Below are positions 35,372 to 47,597 of a DNA stretch of 64,000 nt, in pieces. Under the pieces are notes generated by a model, which did no database searches, was not told the origin of the DNA, and saw nothing but the letters and a program-made list of their open reading frames with translations. The first letter of the stretch is position 1; every line of letters begins with the position of its first letter. Source of the stretch: Rhodeus uyekii (Eukaryota; Chordata; Actinopteri; Cypriniformes; Acheilognathidae); assembly GCA_037043235.1 (NCBI GenBank), contig JAWRVZ010000094.1:2367001-2431000 (forward strand), given 5' to 3'. Both the position numbers and the translations under genes were made by a program.

Positions 35372-36904
35372 ATATTTAAAAAAAAAAAACAGTATAAGTT
35401 TCCATCTTATAATTAACGTATATATGATCCCAGATAACAGCGTTAGAAGTTCTCAGAAGTTCTGGCAAAGTTTGTGCAAAGAACACATTTTTTCCAATAA
35501 AATTATCACAATATTCTTTCTAAGTTACCTTGTAATGTTTTCTAAACATTAGCACAAAAACATTTATTTACACATTTTGCATGGATTGTTTTTCCTGAAA
35601 TGTATTATTTAACTTATACTTACTACTTTTTAATACTTTTCTGAACATTTTGAAACGTTCCTATAATGTTTGTATAATTATAAAATGGAATGTTCCCTTA
35701 ATGTTTGCATAACAAAGAATAAAGTTTTTAAAACATTTTAAAAACGGAAAGTTTTAAACTTTCAACAAACTTTAAGAAAAAAAGTTTTTATAACCTAATG
35801 GGAACATTAGCAAAATATCTGCATTTTTGTTAGTGGTAAATGGTTAAGGAATATCAAAAGAGCATGTGTGTTGTTTTTTTCTGGATATCACCATGATTGC
35901 AAATATGATACTTTATAGTTCAATAATTGTGTTTCAAAGTTAATATCATGAGTTCAATTTTAGACAGTCAACAGTGTCTGTGTTTGTGCTATTCTGCCAA
36001 CATAAATAGTTCCAAACAAAACCGTGATCTACTCGCAGATTTAGTTTCATATTTAAAGCTTTTTTTATATATTTAATATTTTCATATTTAAATATTATTT
36101 TTAAACATCTTACATCTTTATCTTACAGCATTATTTATGTAATTGTAAACACAGTGTAAACACATCTAAATACTGATTTTATGCTGCATCTGCAGTCCAT
36201 AAAATCATGTTGTTGATGTAATTTCATTTTAATGGTAACAGACTGTAGTATCCTATTCTAACTGAATTGTTGTATTTATCCACTGGAAGAATTTGACATA
36301 AAGATGATGCATCTCATAAAGTTAGAAAATCTGAATAAGGCTTGAAAGTGGCAAATATCTGTCTGTGCAAATATCTGACCACAGCAAAGAATGTGAAGAA
36401 TGTGAAAAGCTTTAGGAGTCGCCTGTCCAAGTCAAGTCTAAACCAGTCAAGAAATCCCAGATTTTCCAATTTTTTTGTCAAAATTGCACACCCCTACTTT
36501 AAGCCACAAGTCAATGGCTAAAAGCAGATCAGTTAAAACAGGTATTATGACCCAGACACCATGGCACCAAGATGAGTCTCTGATTATACAGAGTTGATTA
36601 CTCACCATCGGCTCAGAGGATCGCATCACATTACTGTGTTTCTTCGAAAAAGGCAACTAATTACTGGTGTTTGCAGGAATCACTATTATTATTGCTCATA
36701 GCTGAATTCATGTTTCTTGTTGAGGAAAGGTGTGTCGTTAATTCAAGTGATAATGTGCACGATTTTAACATGCTGAATTATAAAACTCCCACAGATTTAC
36801 ATAGTAGGAGGGAACCATGCTATATCTAGAGCTATGCCAAGCTATGTCAGCTGCATGTTCTCAATCTCCTGCAAAAAGAGCAGCATTTTGTGTTTATCTG
36901 TGTT
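35372..36904. other. Unassigned upstream DNA
   Basis: No gene was recognised. The sequence is AT-rich with frequent TTTAAAA-like runs and no definable repeat ends. Confidence 0.4.
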
Positions 36905-37011
36905 ATATTTGACTTAGTTTGATAATGTCTGAAACATTTAAGTGTGACAAATTTGCACAAAAAAAAAAAAAAAATTCACGAAAGGGGCAAACTCTTTTTC
37001 ACACCACTGTA
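36905..37011. mobile_element. Tc1-like terminal repeat fragment
   Basis: The run GAAACATTTAAGTGTGACAA, a poly-A15 tract, GGGGCAAACTCTTTTTCACACC and the CACTGTA end match the outer terminal repeat of the same Tc1 group as 11727-13185, including the outer end missing there. The rest of the element is absent. A (TA)n run follows at 37020-37049. Confidence 0.65.
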
Positions 37012-37013
37012 TG

Positions 37014-37052
<39 letters not shown>

Positions 37053-37309
37053 GCACAGAGGTAGTTTTTACATGTGATTATTGTTTATTATTATTATTAT
37101 TATTGATTATGTTTTTATATTACAAATTCTATTGTTTATTATTATTTATTTAGTTTTGAAACCATATCCCTAATAATGAGGAGCATGTTTTACTACCATG
37201 ATCTTACTAATAGTATTTTTTATTTGAGGAAGTCTCATTGAGATCAAGAAAGACCTGGTATAAATATAAGTGCATTGCACATAGGTGTTAACACTCTACC
37301 AATGTTACT

Positions 37310-37500
37310 GTTGTTAAAATGAAAATGTCATTATTTACTCTCCCTCAGGTCATTCTAAACCTGTATATCTTTCTCTCTTCTGTGAAACTCAAACTAAGAT
37401 ATTTTGAAGAATGTTTGTAGCAAAACAATTTTGGTTACCCTTAACTTCTATCAAAAACAATTCTCAAATGATCTTATTTTATGTTCCACAGGTATACTAT
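37310..37500 (+). mobile_element. Diverged relative of the TTAA MITE
   Basis: ATGTCATTATTTACTCTCCC, TCATTCTAAACCTGTAT and AGATATTTTGAAGAATGTTTG follow the order of the longer version of the element seen at 24509-24901. Both TTAA ends are eroded. Confidence 0.5.
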
Positions 37501-37951
37501 CTCAATATCAGTGCTTTTCCGTTGCATTTTTATGTGACAAATATTAATTAAATATTACTGTATTTGCAGTAAATTCAATAATATGTTTGTTTCTGTCCTA
37601 TTTTATTTATTCATTTATTTACTCGTTAAGTCACTAACCCCAGCAAAACATTGGCTGGGTGGGCTGTGTTAATCCTGAGCCAATTTTTATCCGCATGATA
37701 CACAAGCGCCTCCTCTCACTCACTTGTCTCATTCGATCTGTTTAAAAAGTGCATGTATAACACAAAAATTTGACTAATTCCTGCAGGTTTTGCTTTCACA
37801 CCAAACGCGCACAAAAGCCGCTTCTCAGTCTTAAACAGCTTGTGAGTCTTATTGCACTTTGACGTCAAATACATACAAAATAGAGTTTTCAGTTTTCAGT
37901 TAAACACTGTTTGAAAGTAAATAGGCAGTTAAAAAGAAATAGCATGTAGTG

Positions 37952-38399
37952 CAGGGGTCGGCAACCTTAAATGTTGAAAGAGCCATATTTAACAAAAAAT
38001 AATAATAATTCAAATATGTCCAGAGCCGCAATCTAAGGTTTATACTGTATATGAAGCGATCTACAACTTCTTTTCAGAAGGTCGTACCTGTGCATTTACT
38101 TTTAATAAATCCTAGAAAACCTGTATAAAGTATAGGTTGGTCTTAAATCACTCGACTGGGACACGTGAAATTACAATAAAACAATATTAATACAATTTAA
38201 TCGACAGAAAAACCATAATATGCAATGTGACTGAATAGTATCTTTGCCTCTGCTTTAGATTGACAATCACAGGCGTCCAATCACAACTGACCTCTGGAAA
38301 AAATAGTTACGTGCAAGTTACGTGCTGGGGATGAAAGAGCCGCAGCACAGGGGTGAAAGAGCCACATGCGGCTCCGGAGCCGTGGGTTGCCGACCCCTG
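37952..38399. mobile_element. hAT MITE (448 bp) with 8-bp target duplication
   Basis: Exact ATGTAGTG repeats at 37944-37951 and 38400-38407 flank termini CAGGGGTCGGCAACC and GGTTGCCGACCCCTG. Inner motifs include 'tgaaagagcc' at both ends. It is the same family as the nested element at 17026-17313. It is non-coding. Confidence 0.92.
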
Positions 38400-39067
38400 A
38401 TGTAGTGTAACAGTATACTGGATCTGTACATAAACACTTAAAGTGACAGTAGCTAGGAAAAGAACAAAAGACAGAAAATCACTCTCTACTCTTGACTGAA
38501 TAAATGTTATAACTTTAAACTTTTAAAATGACAACGCCATCATGCCTATGCTCCTATCAATTATAGTTCTTAGAAAGAAAACGTCTCAGGTTATGTATAT
38601 AACCATAGTTCCCTGAAGAGGGAACGAGACGCTGCGTTGAACGCTAGGTGAATACCTTGACGATAGTCTTGTGAAGCACTTATGTAAAATATCGAACGAT
38701 CTATTGACCAACTGTGAATGACGGTCGCAAGTCAGTGACATCATGAACCAGGATAAGTGTGCGCAGGAAAATCGGTGACGACAGCTTAGAGGAGAGTCTA
38801 AAGCAAGCCCGGAAGGCGCAAGGAGCTGAGGCTAAAGATGCAGAATCTCATTCCCTCTTCAGGGAGCTATGGTTACATAACCTGAGAAGTTCTCTTTCAA
38901 GGAAACTTGCGCTGCATTGAACCTCAGTGACAAAGGCCGACGGGGACCTGTGTTCCTGGAGCGGAGTTGAGGTTGAGCTGATAGAACCTCAGGAATGTGT
39001 GTGGAGATAGGGAAACACCTGATAGGGTGACATCAGATAGGGAAACACTTGATAGAAGAGTCTTAAT

Positions 39068-39733
39068 CTAGCCATGCGATGGGGATCTGGCCGACTCATA
39101 AGCCAGGGGCAGGGGCAGACCTGTGGACGTAAAAGTCCAGTGGTCACACTGGACAGAAATTGTTCTTAAATTCCTGGTTCTGGTCACTGGATGGCAGAAG
39201 TCCTGCAGCACGATAGACTGAGCATCATGAGTGGGCATTTTAGGTACATAGCCTGGCCTGGGATGGAGGAAAGCCTTGTCCATCGCAGCTGTAAACTCAA
39301 GACAAGAGGGAGCTACAGATAGCACCTGTAGCTCCTCTATTCTATTTAGCAATGTGATGGCTAAAAGGAAGAGAGTCTTCAGAGAGAGGAACTTAAGAGG
39401 AACCTCCTCCAAGGGTTCGAAGGGTGCCTGGGACAGACCCTGGAGGACCTGGGATAAGTCCCTTAGCCTTATGGACCCACTGAGGAAGCATGTGACTAGA
39501 GGGTCCCTGCCCACAGACATGCCACCCAGAGGTATGTGGTAAGCAACTATGGCAGCCATGTAAACCTTCAGGGTTGACTGGGAAAGCCCTGTAGCGAATC
39601 TTTCCTGCAGGAACTCCAGCACATTACCAATCTGAAATGTAAACTGCTTCGCGCTACACCAAGAAGTGAAGATTTTCCACTTCAGAGCATACAGCTTCAT
39701 CGTGGAGGGAGCTCTGGAGTGTTGGATGGTCAC
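39068..39733 (-). pseudogene. DIRS tyrosine recombinase, C-terminally defective
   Basis: This is an open frame of 221 codons. The N-terminal part has SRAPSTMKLYALKWKIFTSW and then STLKVYMAAIVAYH, which is the SAM-like core-binding domain of DIRS recombinases. Next come SQAPFEPLEEVPLKFLSLKT and RIEELQVLSV, corresponding to the first catalytic Arg region of the phage-integrase fold (R-I/V-E/G-D/E-L). HPRPGYVPKMPT follows. The protein then jumps to LAYESARSPSHG and stops. The H-x-x-R and Tyr segments are missing, apparently by an internal deletion, so it should be inactive. In intact elements this enzyme integrates the circular cDNA. Confidence 0.8.
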
Positions 39734-39759
39734 AACAACCTTGGTTGAGAGACTCGAGT

Positions 39760-40253
39760 AGCTGGGCCCCCTAAGCCCAAAGGTTCCATAGTTATGGGCA
39801 GGGGTGACGTATCAAGCCCGATTCCTGGGACAGAAGGTCCTACATGACTGGAATCTCCCAAGGGACTACGTCCAAGAGAGACATTAGATCTGCGACCCAC
39901 ACTCTGCCCGGCCAACGTGGAGCAATAAGTGTGAGATGGACCTTGTCCCAGCGAACTCTCTCCAGAACTCCCGGGAGCAGAGCAATAGAGCGTACAGATG
40001 TAGCCTCGGCCACATCTGACCCACGGCATCCAGCCCGAGTGGGGCTGAATGAGAAAGAGAAAACCACAGAGAACAATGAGTCATTTCTACAGACACAAAA
40101 AGGTCTACTTGTGCCCGGCCGTAACCAAATGTGCTCCACCACCTCGGGGCGGAGTCTCCATTCTACGGGCCTCGGCCCCTGTCTCGACAGGAAATCACCC
40201 GAGAGGTAGTGAGGACAGGGAGACGTGCACTTCACAAACATCTGATTCGCCAT
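39760..40253 (-). pseudogene. DIRS RT/RNase H C-terminal remnant
   Basis: The minus frame starting at 40253 reads SGDFLSRQGPRPVEWRLRPE and then VVEHIWLR, a stretch found downstream of RNase H in DIRS pol. A neighbouring frame (40096-39884) supplies THCSLWFSLSHSAPLGLDAV, and the first frame resumes with IALLPGVLERVRWDKVHLTL. At least two frame changes exist. Confidence 0.7.
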
Positions 40254-40301
40254 TATATACTGGAGAGCCCTGTACTTTTTAAACTAACTTTAAGATTTCT
40301 T

Positions 40302-40403
40302 GTAGCTCACTCCTACAGCTTTCCTGTAGAGCATAGGTGCCTACAACACCAAGGTTTATGGTTTCGATGCCAGGGAAAGCAAGACCATAAATGTAAATGT
40401 AAC
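40302..40403 (+). mobile_element. tRNA-derived SINE, copy 2 (head only)
   Basis: GTAGCTCACT and TAGAGCATAGGTGCCTACAA, then a B-box-like GGTTTCGATGCCAGGGAAAG, followed directly by ATAAATGTAAATGTAA. The A-box is split by about a dozen extra bases, and the body is mostly missing. Confidence 0.65.
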
Positions 40404-40507
40404 TAAGGAATCTCGAAAAATCAGCGCAACACAGCGCACACTCTCACACATAGTGCTTGCTGAAGACACTCTAAGCTGCCGTTTCCGGTAGTATGTGACG
40501 TCACTGA

Positions 40508-41196
40508 CTATATTTTTATATTCAGACCAAATATTTTATAATATTTTTGCATGAAATCAAAGTTAGTAATGGTTGTCTTGTTCATGGCTTGTAACACTTC
40601 AACTAAGACTTTTTTTTTAAAATCCCTTTGAGGTAAATTACTTGACTTCCCAGAAACGATGCTGAAAAAGTGGGAGCCACCACTAATGCACTCTATTCTC
40701 AAGAAGGCATGTTTTAAGGCATCACTTGCAGCACCTTTAATACTGATTTCCCATCTCTTCAAGCGCACCGCTTCAAGCTGTTCATAGGGTTTGTCATGGA
40801 TGTGCTCACGAAGGGTCATTACTTGCGCATGATTCAAAAACGCCTTAATCCACAGGATGCAGTGTGCAACTTTATCAAAGAAAATCTGACCAGAAAGTCA
40901 TTCTGTTGATATAAACTTAATTTCCATAATGTGACTTCTGATGATATTAGAGACAATATGATGGCAGACATTACTGTCACCTTAAGCCCCACCTGGATCC
41001 ACGTTTCAGGATGAGTGGCATGTTGGTGCTGGTGATGGCTGGCTTGTTGTCCCAGACCGGGAAAAGCCTTCGGCAACAAGCGTGAGACACAGCCATCACA
41101 TTTTTCAAGAAACTGACACCTTAACTGATCCTGCACCGTGATATCAAATGTCCTTTCCCACCATGCAGCATGCCGTTTTACATAATGCACTGGCAT
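40508..41196 (-). pseudogene. Unidentified ORF remnant, two overlapping frames
   Basis: The first frame (41196-40834, 120 codons) starts MPVHYVKRHAAWWERTFDIT and includes LEKCDGCVSRLLPKAFPGLG. The second frame (40837-40508, 109 codons) reads NHAQVMTLREHIHDKPYEQL, then AVRLKRWEISIKGAASDALK and a Lys-rich tail. They overlap by four bases. The second frame remains open a little upstream of the overlap, so one frameshift may split a single protein of about 220 residues. I recognise no family. The region lies between two SINE copies, so an old transposon protein is the first guess, but a decayed cellular gene is possible. Confidence 0.3.
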
Positions 41197-41379
41197 TCAA
41201 GAGTCAAGATGTGAAGTTTTATTGAGTCATTCACAGCAGAACCGGGACTTGTCAACAATTACCAGTAGTATATGTTTGAATTGTACATTTGGATGTTTTT
41301 TTTTTCATTTATGAGCACTTCTGGCTTTGTGGTCAATGTCTGTGCTCACAGGAGACTATTTTCCTAAAAGCTAAGATCA

Positions 41380-41488
41380 CATTTATGCATTTGGCAGACA
41401 CTTTTATCCAAAGCAAAGTACATTGCATTCAAGGAACACACTGAATCAGATCTTGCTTTCCCCAGGATTGAACCCATGACCGTGGACG
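41380..41488 (-). mobile_element. tRNA-derived SINE, copy 3
   Basis: On the minus strand, CATGGGTTCAATCCTGGGGA (B-box) is followed by AAGCAAG and CCTTGAATGCAATGTACTT, then the tail GATAAAAGTGTCTGCCAAAT ending GCATAAATG. It is oriented opposite to copies 1 and 2. Confidence 0.75.
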
Positions 41489-44400
41489 TTGTGGACGGAT
41501 GTTCGTGGATGGTACAGATAATCCGCAGGTCGGGCAGGTCAAATCATTTAAAAAAAAAAAAACATTATAAAATTACTAGAGGGTTGCAGGAGGATGAAAG
41601 ATAAATCATTAATGTGTTTATTTTAATAAATAACTTTCATTTTCAACAACAACATACTGTACATCTCTTCAAGGAAAACCAATAAAAAACATTCCTAGAG
41701 CACCTTCAAGAAAATACAAAGGCAAAGCTTTACATGAGACAGCTTTAACAAAAAATCTACACAAGCTTAAGAATAATTGAGAATTATTTTATTTATCATC
41801 AGTTAATTTAAAAATGAAAGACCATAATGGCAGAGCTATTTTAATAGCTATTAGGTATTTTTAATGAAGATAAGACAACTGTGTTGAGTTTCCGGATGCA
41901 ATGCTGAACATTTAAGTTTAATTTACAGCAGTTTGTGCGTCAGTTTGCTGAAGAGACACAAGCTTCTTGAAACACATGAAGTGCGGAGTTCGCACATGCA
42001 TCACTGTCATTGTGATGTGTGTGTGAAATGTTTAATGGGACTTTATACACGATATCGCTGAAATCTATACCATTAACCTTGCTTTTTCTCAAAGCTAAAC
42101 ACAAAAAAATAGCGGAACAAGCTGTAAGCTGTCAGTCAGTAACTTTTGTGTGTACGTGATTTGCAATGCTTGTGCTTTCATTGACTTGAATAACTTAAAT
42201 CTTATACTTTATTCATATTTATTGCTCCAAACTAAATAAAACATTACTGTGATATATAGACCCTTGGTGTAGGCTATTAAAGAAATGTAATTTCTCTAAA
42301 AATCTATTGCTTTAAATAAATGTTATTTTAAAAGCAGACTACTTCAGGGTAATATCATCATGCTTAACATATCATCTTAACACTGAGAATTTGAATAGTT
42401 GCCTAAATCTGATAAAATCATAAAATTTAACAGATAACAATTAGATAAAAGTTTTCAGGAAAGAGTTTATATGACCACCATTCAACGATTTGAGAATGTA
42501 TAAAGTTAGCTTAAACAAAAGTCTTCACAAAAGCACTCAAAGTTGAAGAAACACCAAGTTATTTAGCATTTTGGCATTACAGATGTAAGATAAAAATGCT
42601 ATTCAATAGAGAGCTGAACATAATGCAAAACCTGATATAAATTAGCTTAAGCAAACGTCTCATTTAAAGACTGACGCTGATGGATTCAGAAAACAATTGC
42701 TCTTTTTTTGTTCAAAAATAATTGTTTGACGATATCAAATATGTTGACAATAAATCTTGACAGTTACTTGTATTCATGCAGCTTTCCGATTAAGTCTTCT
42801 GAGAAGCAGTTTGGTCTAAATCATGAAGATTAATCAACTGAACCAAACGCAAATCATTCTGAAGATTTAATCTAATGAGAGAGAATATTAACAGACGCGT
42901 CTGACAGCATAGCTAAGTCATAAACTGTCTCTTCCACACTAATGCTAATTAGCCATTTCTGGATAAAGCTAATGCTAATAACATTTACAAAATATTAGTG
43001 TGATACTAAATGTGACAAACTGGAACAAAGAAGAAATCTGCTTCTATTTTCCAACATTGTGGCAAAACTGTTTATCATATAAAAGTAACAAATATTTAGG
43101 GGGTATAAGAATTAAAAAGATTTGATCTTGCATAGAATTTATTTTATTTTATTTTATTTTTTTTGCAGATGAGTTCATGTCACTCAATCTGTCCTTGTTA
43201 ACGTCGGTCTAATTTGACTTTCACTAGAATCACATACATTTGCATCAAAACAAAATAGGCAAATCTTAATGGTGATAAAAGTAACATTATTGGTGTGTTA
43301 CATCAACTATACTTAAACTGATCTGAAAATCCTGAGAAAGTTTCAGGTGTTTAGGATGCTTGATGACTACAACTATCATAGACTTTCTTAGGGAAAAGGT
43401 TAAATGGGGTTCGAAATGGAACTCAAAAATTTTTGACTAAATTTTAAAACACCCTTACATGCCAAAAAGGTTTTGTATAAGACACTTGTATTTTCACAAA
43501 ATATGAGTTCACAATACTTTTCTAATGATAAAATGTGTTTACAGACTGTTTAATTTATAAAAAAATAAATAAAAAATCCCCAAAATGATCCCATGATGGG
43601 CCCTAAAATGTTCTATAAATGAAACGCCTTTACTTCATAGAGAGTACCAAGTTTGTGTGAAAGAACTCATTGAACTAGTAAGACACTTATGTTAGCTCAA
43701 ATCTTCAGGGCAACTATCCTGCAAAAAATATCTTTGGGTTTTTGTCATTATTGTATCTTGCTCTCTCCGGCTGTAGATGCGATTGATTGACAGTTGCTAC
43801 AGTGGCAGCAGCAGTTGTCGAGGAGACAGGATCACCATGCGTAGCGAGAGACACTTACTTTTCGTAGTGAAGAAAGAAATGTGAAAGAGTAACAGTCTCC
43901 CAGCACTAGTCAGCCAGCCACTGACAGCTTTCAGACCCACAATGACACCTGATCGAAACCCGAAGTTGTCCGAAAGATGGAAATGCATTCTAATGCTGGT
44001 AAGGAGCTGGTTGTGTGTGTGAGTGTCTCTGTGGACATCAGTATAATTAAATGTCAAGTATAAGTAAATGGTTATGCAAATGTGTTGAGTACGTCAGAAA
44101 TAGCCTTGTGATTACACTGAATATTCACTTGTAGTGTACTTCAAATCTTAAAAGTAAATAAAAAACTGTACTTGAAGATAATGTAATATTATTGAAAACA
44201 GTTTTTAATGAATAAACAGAGATGACTCAGAGCATGAACACACAGACTTTAACAAGACAACACTAATGTTGCACAGACATATAATGCGATGAGAATTAAC
44301 CCAATTAAGTACAATAAACATGTACATAAGTCTATGACAATAAAACCATAAAACTATAAAACTATTACATTCAGTGTGCAATTATGTATATATTTTAGAT

Positions 44401-44842
44401 TACATATTTCATAAGTACTGTCTTTCACATGGGTTCTGTCAGCAACTTTGACCTTTAAGTCTGTGCAGATAAAGGTCACTATAGTGATAATGCATGTATG
44501 TGTTTAAGAAAAAAGTTTACTAAACGTTCTATCAAAACTGATTCGCGGCTACCAAATGTAATAATGAATTGCCCCCTCACACGTCAACAGTTCTATTTGT
44601 CCACCCACTCTTTCATCCTCTCTCTTTCTCTGTATTGTGTCTCATCTCGGTATTCTTGAAAAAGCTACTGCGACGATCTGTTGCTTCTCACAGACCAAAT
44701 GAAAGTGTTTGATGTGAACATCTTGAATGACCCTCTCTGCTTTTACAAAGGCTCTGCTCCAAACCCTAGTGAGTTGCCTACCTTTATGCTATCGCATCAC
44801 AGCAAACTAATTTATTTAAATAAATCAGTTACAAAATTGTGA

Positions 44843-44925
<83 letters not shown>

Positions 44926-46059
44926 TGGTTGAATATACAATATATTCATGTAATACAACATGGTGAACAGCAATGAATACAATGTGAGTTGCCAACAAAT
45001 TCATAAATGGAAATGGAAATGAATACACCATGCAATAAAACAGAAAGCATACACACACACACTCACACTGTTAATTGCACTGAGAGTTATGGGCTGGTAT
45101 TGATGAGGTCTAATCATTGCTGTCAATGATATTTATGAGCTCAGCATCACAAACGTGCTGGTCAGATTAAAGCCTCATTAATAAAGTCAGTCTGGCAGGT
45201 ATTAAACAGCTCATCTCACACCAACAGGAAGAATGCTTAGACTACATTATAATTCATTATTACAGTGTGTGCGTGTGTGTGTGTGAACTCCAGTTGAGTG
45301 AATCCCTGTAATTAAAACATAAATTGAGCCTATTGAGGGAGAAGCTGAACTCACAGACCCGAACACACGACACTCCAAACAATCACCCGATTTCTGCTCC
45401 GCAAACTCAAATGAAATCAAAATCAATGAGCATTCGAAAGGCAAATGATCTGATCTGAATCATAATGTCATAAATGTAGCACTGATCCCGAGACACACAT
45501 GTAACTAAGACAACAGTGCATCTTCAGAGACACTCAACAAGCTGCAGGATCAAAGGTCAGATGGGACAGTAAAGGCCTGGTATACTTCATTTTCTGCTTT
45601 CTGCTCCGTCAAATGCACATCTGAGTATGCAAACTGTTCAAAATATAATATATACCCTCTTTTGGCCATGAGTGTGGAAAGACAGATTCAGTGAACTCCC
45701 ATCTATTGGACTTTTTTTTAAATTGCTCACTTTCAAGTCACTCCCACACGAGCTGTTGTACAAACACTGTCAGGACAGACACAAACACTGGGCAACACAT
45801 GCACAGCATGCGGAGATCCGCGGACCCCCCGAAAGATAAAATCTGATGAAGCACTGTGCAGACCATTGCAGAATGTGGACAGCTGAAGTATACGTTGGGC
45901 TTAAGAGGTCAATCCAGTGGACGCTGTAACTACACCAATTGTTTTCATAAAACAATTACACCCAGTGACCTCTGTGTCCATAGGTCATATTTCAGAGCAG
46001 CTTGTGATGGTGTCTTGTAATGTGCGTGACAGAACATGAAACACAATGTGTGCACAACC
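41489..46059. other. Unassigned upstream DNA
   Basis: No gene was recognised in 4.5 kb. A GC-richer 'gcaggtcgggcaggtcaaat' piece at 41527-41548 resembles a worn transposon end. A (TA)n tract lies at 44843-44922. The stretches 42780-42960 and 45100-45240 are non-repetitive, with several homeodomain-like TAAT cores, and are raised as candidate conserved elements. Confidence 0.4.
44843..44922. repeat. (TA)n microsatellite
   Basis: Nearly pure TA, interrupted only by two ATGT units at the left. About 80 bp. Confidence 0.9.
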
Positions 46060-46205
46060 CATGTGACCCCAAAACTTGCATACATACACTCATTTCCTCA
46101 TGGAGACCAGAAAATATCCCCAAAAGGTCAAAATGTACTGGTATCACTATCCTTGTGGGGAAATGTTGTCCCCATAACATAGGGAATACCAGGTACACAC
46201 ACACT
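46060..46205 (+). repeat. Dispersed cyprinid repeat ('CTTGTGGGGA' family)
   Basis: TCATGGAGACCAGAAAATAT, CCCCAAAAGGTCAAAATGTA, TATCCTTGTGGGGAAATG and CCCCATAACATAGGGAATAC, followed by CA repeats. Related pieces occur near 24080-24240. The class is unknown. Confidence 0.55.
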
Positions 46206-47242
46206 GTAAGCTTTGTGAAGAATGAGCAGATCTTTCTCTGAGCTGATGGATTGTGCTGTAGGTGTATAAAGCAGTTCAGTTTGCCTTTTTTCTCAGAGTT
46301 TGTATTAATGAAGTGCTGGCGTATTTCTCAAGATGCTCCCAGCATGCTCTGCTCGTGCTAACAGAGCTGATGGGAGTGGGCGGGCATTCATCACTGTCAG
46401 TCACAGCTCAGCAACGGTTCTGATTGGATGGTCAAGATTTACAGAGAACAAAAGCTCAGCACAATGATTTCACAATCGGCAAACTAGACAACGTGTGTGT
46501 GTATGTGTGTGTGTGCAAGATGGTTTTGCTGCTGAAGTGCTACACCTGCACACTGTCAGCAGAACGGTCCATTGTAGAACACGCTTACACATGCACACAT
46601 GCATAGAAGAGACTGTGTTACCTCTGAAAGTCCTGGCAAAGATCCTGAGGACTCAGGAGCTGGAAAACAAAAGCACAGAAACGTGACACTTCTGAAATCG
46701 ATTTCCTCTTCGCTCATCCCATCAGTCTAATCTCAGTAATCAGTCAATAGAGGGAATGAGGAAATACGCAGCCGTAAAGTTCATCATGTCATCAACGTGC
46801 AAACCATTCGTTTGGCGAGTAATTGAACTGCAGGCATCTGAAAGGTCAGAGATTATTGGACAGCTGACAATCTGGGAAAAGCTGTAGATTTATTTAGAAA
46901 GAGCAAGAAGGATATTTCTAAAATGAGTCTGTGATTGTTCCCTGATGAATACCTGTGTGTGTTTTTTCCGTGTTTTTTTTATTTAGTCTGACACTTTAAA
47001 GGCTAATGATTTTAGAGCAGGATGGATTCTGATTGGCTGTCAATGTTTTGTATAATTCATCAACTAATTATTTTTTTTAATTTATTTCAATGTGATTTCA
47101 ATGATATCATTCCTCTTTGCCATTATTGTTATAGTTGTGGTGTGGACTGCTCAATTTTTTATGATTTTTTAAAAACAAAATATTTATTGTTGTCTTTCTT
47201 GGTGTAAATGGACCTTTAAGCTTGAAATTCTCTCCCAATCCA
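46206..47242. other. Unassigned upstream DNA
   Basis: No gene was found. The stretch 46700-46900 is complex and non-repetitive. Confidence 0.4.
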
Positions 47243-47597
47243 CAATTATTATAGTTCTGTCTCCTCCCACTTCCTGTTTCCTCCTGTGATTCTCCCAGTA
47301 TTTTTCCATCCACCTGTCCCGTAATCATTAACTCATCAGTCTTGTCACCTGTGTCTTAATAATTTCTTGTGTATATATTACCTTGTGTTTCCTTCGTGAT
47401 TTGATCCGTTGTTGCACGTGTCTACCTATGTTAGATGGTTTATGTTGCGTTTATTCCCGTAGGACTATCTGTTCAGTTTTGCACAAGTGCTCTTTTATTT
47501 TGTGTTTTGAAAGGGTTTTGTTTCGAGTTTTGTTATTAAACTTGTTATTCCTGTCGTCTGTGCCTTCCTCATCCACCTGGACCATCTACCTAACAAG
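47243..47597 (+). mobile_element. Probable solo LTR (second family)
   Basis: The sequence has LTR character: TATAGTTCTGTCTCCTCCCA near the start, a TATATATTACC motif at about 47373, TTTTGCACAAGTGCTC, an ATTAAA signal at about 47535, and a CTAACA end at 47591-47596. A similar 3' half lies at 63162-63425. No internal region adjoins. An exact target duplication was not identified. Confidence 0.5.

Larger units (their letters stand above)
38581..40255 (-). mobile_element. DIRS1-type retrotransposon, truncated at its 5' side
   Basis: On the minus strand the order is: end of the reverse transcriptase/RNase H region (about 40253-39760), tyrosine recombinase (39733-39068), internal complementary region (about 38905-38845), and terminal inverted repeat (38680-38581). 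The terminal repeat (GTTCCCTGAAGAGGGAACGAG on the plus strand) reappears inverted at 38850-38895, which is the DIRS hallmark. The 5' portion (gag, most of RT) is absent. It shares its 3' region, in order, with the element at 56955-60482. Confidence 0.85.

Noticed and set aside
39276..40209. Plus-strand open frames
   Set aside because: They are antisense shadows of the DIRS recombinase and RT/RNase H remnant.
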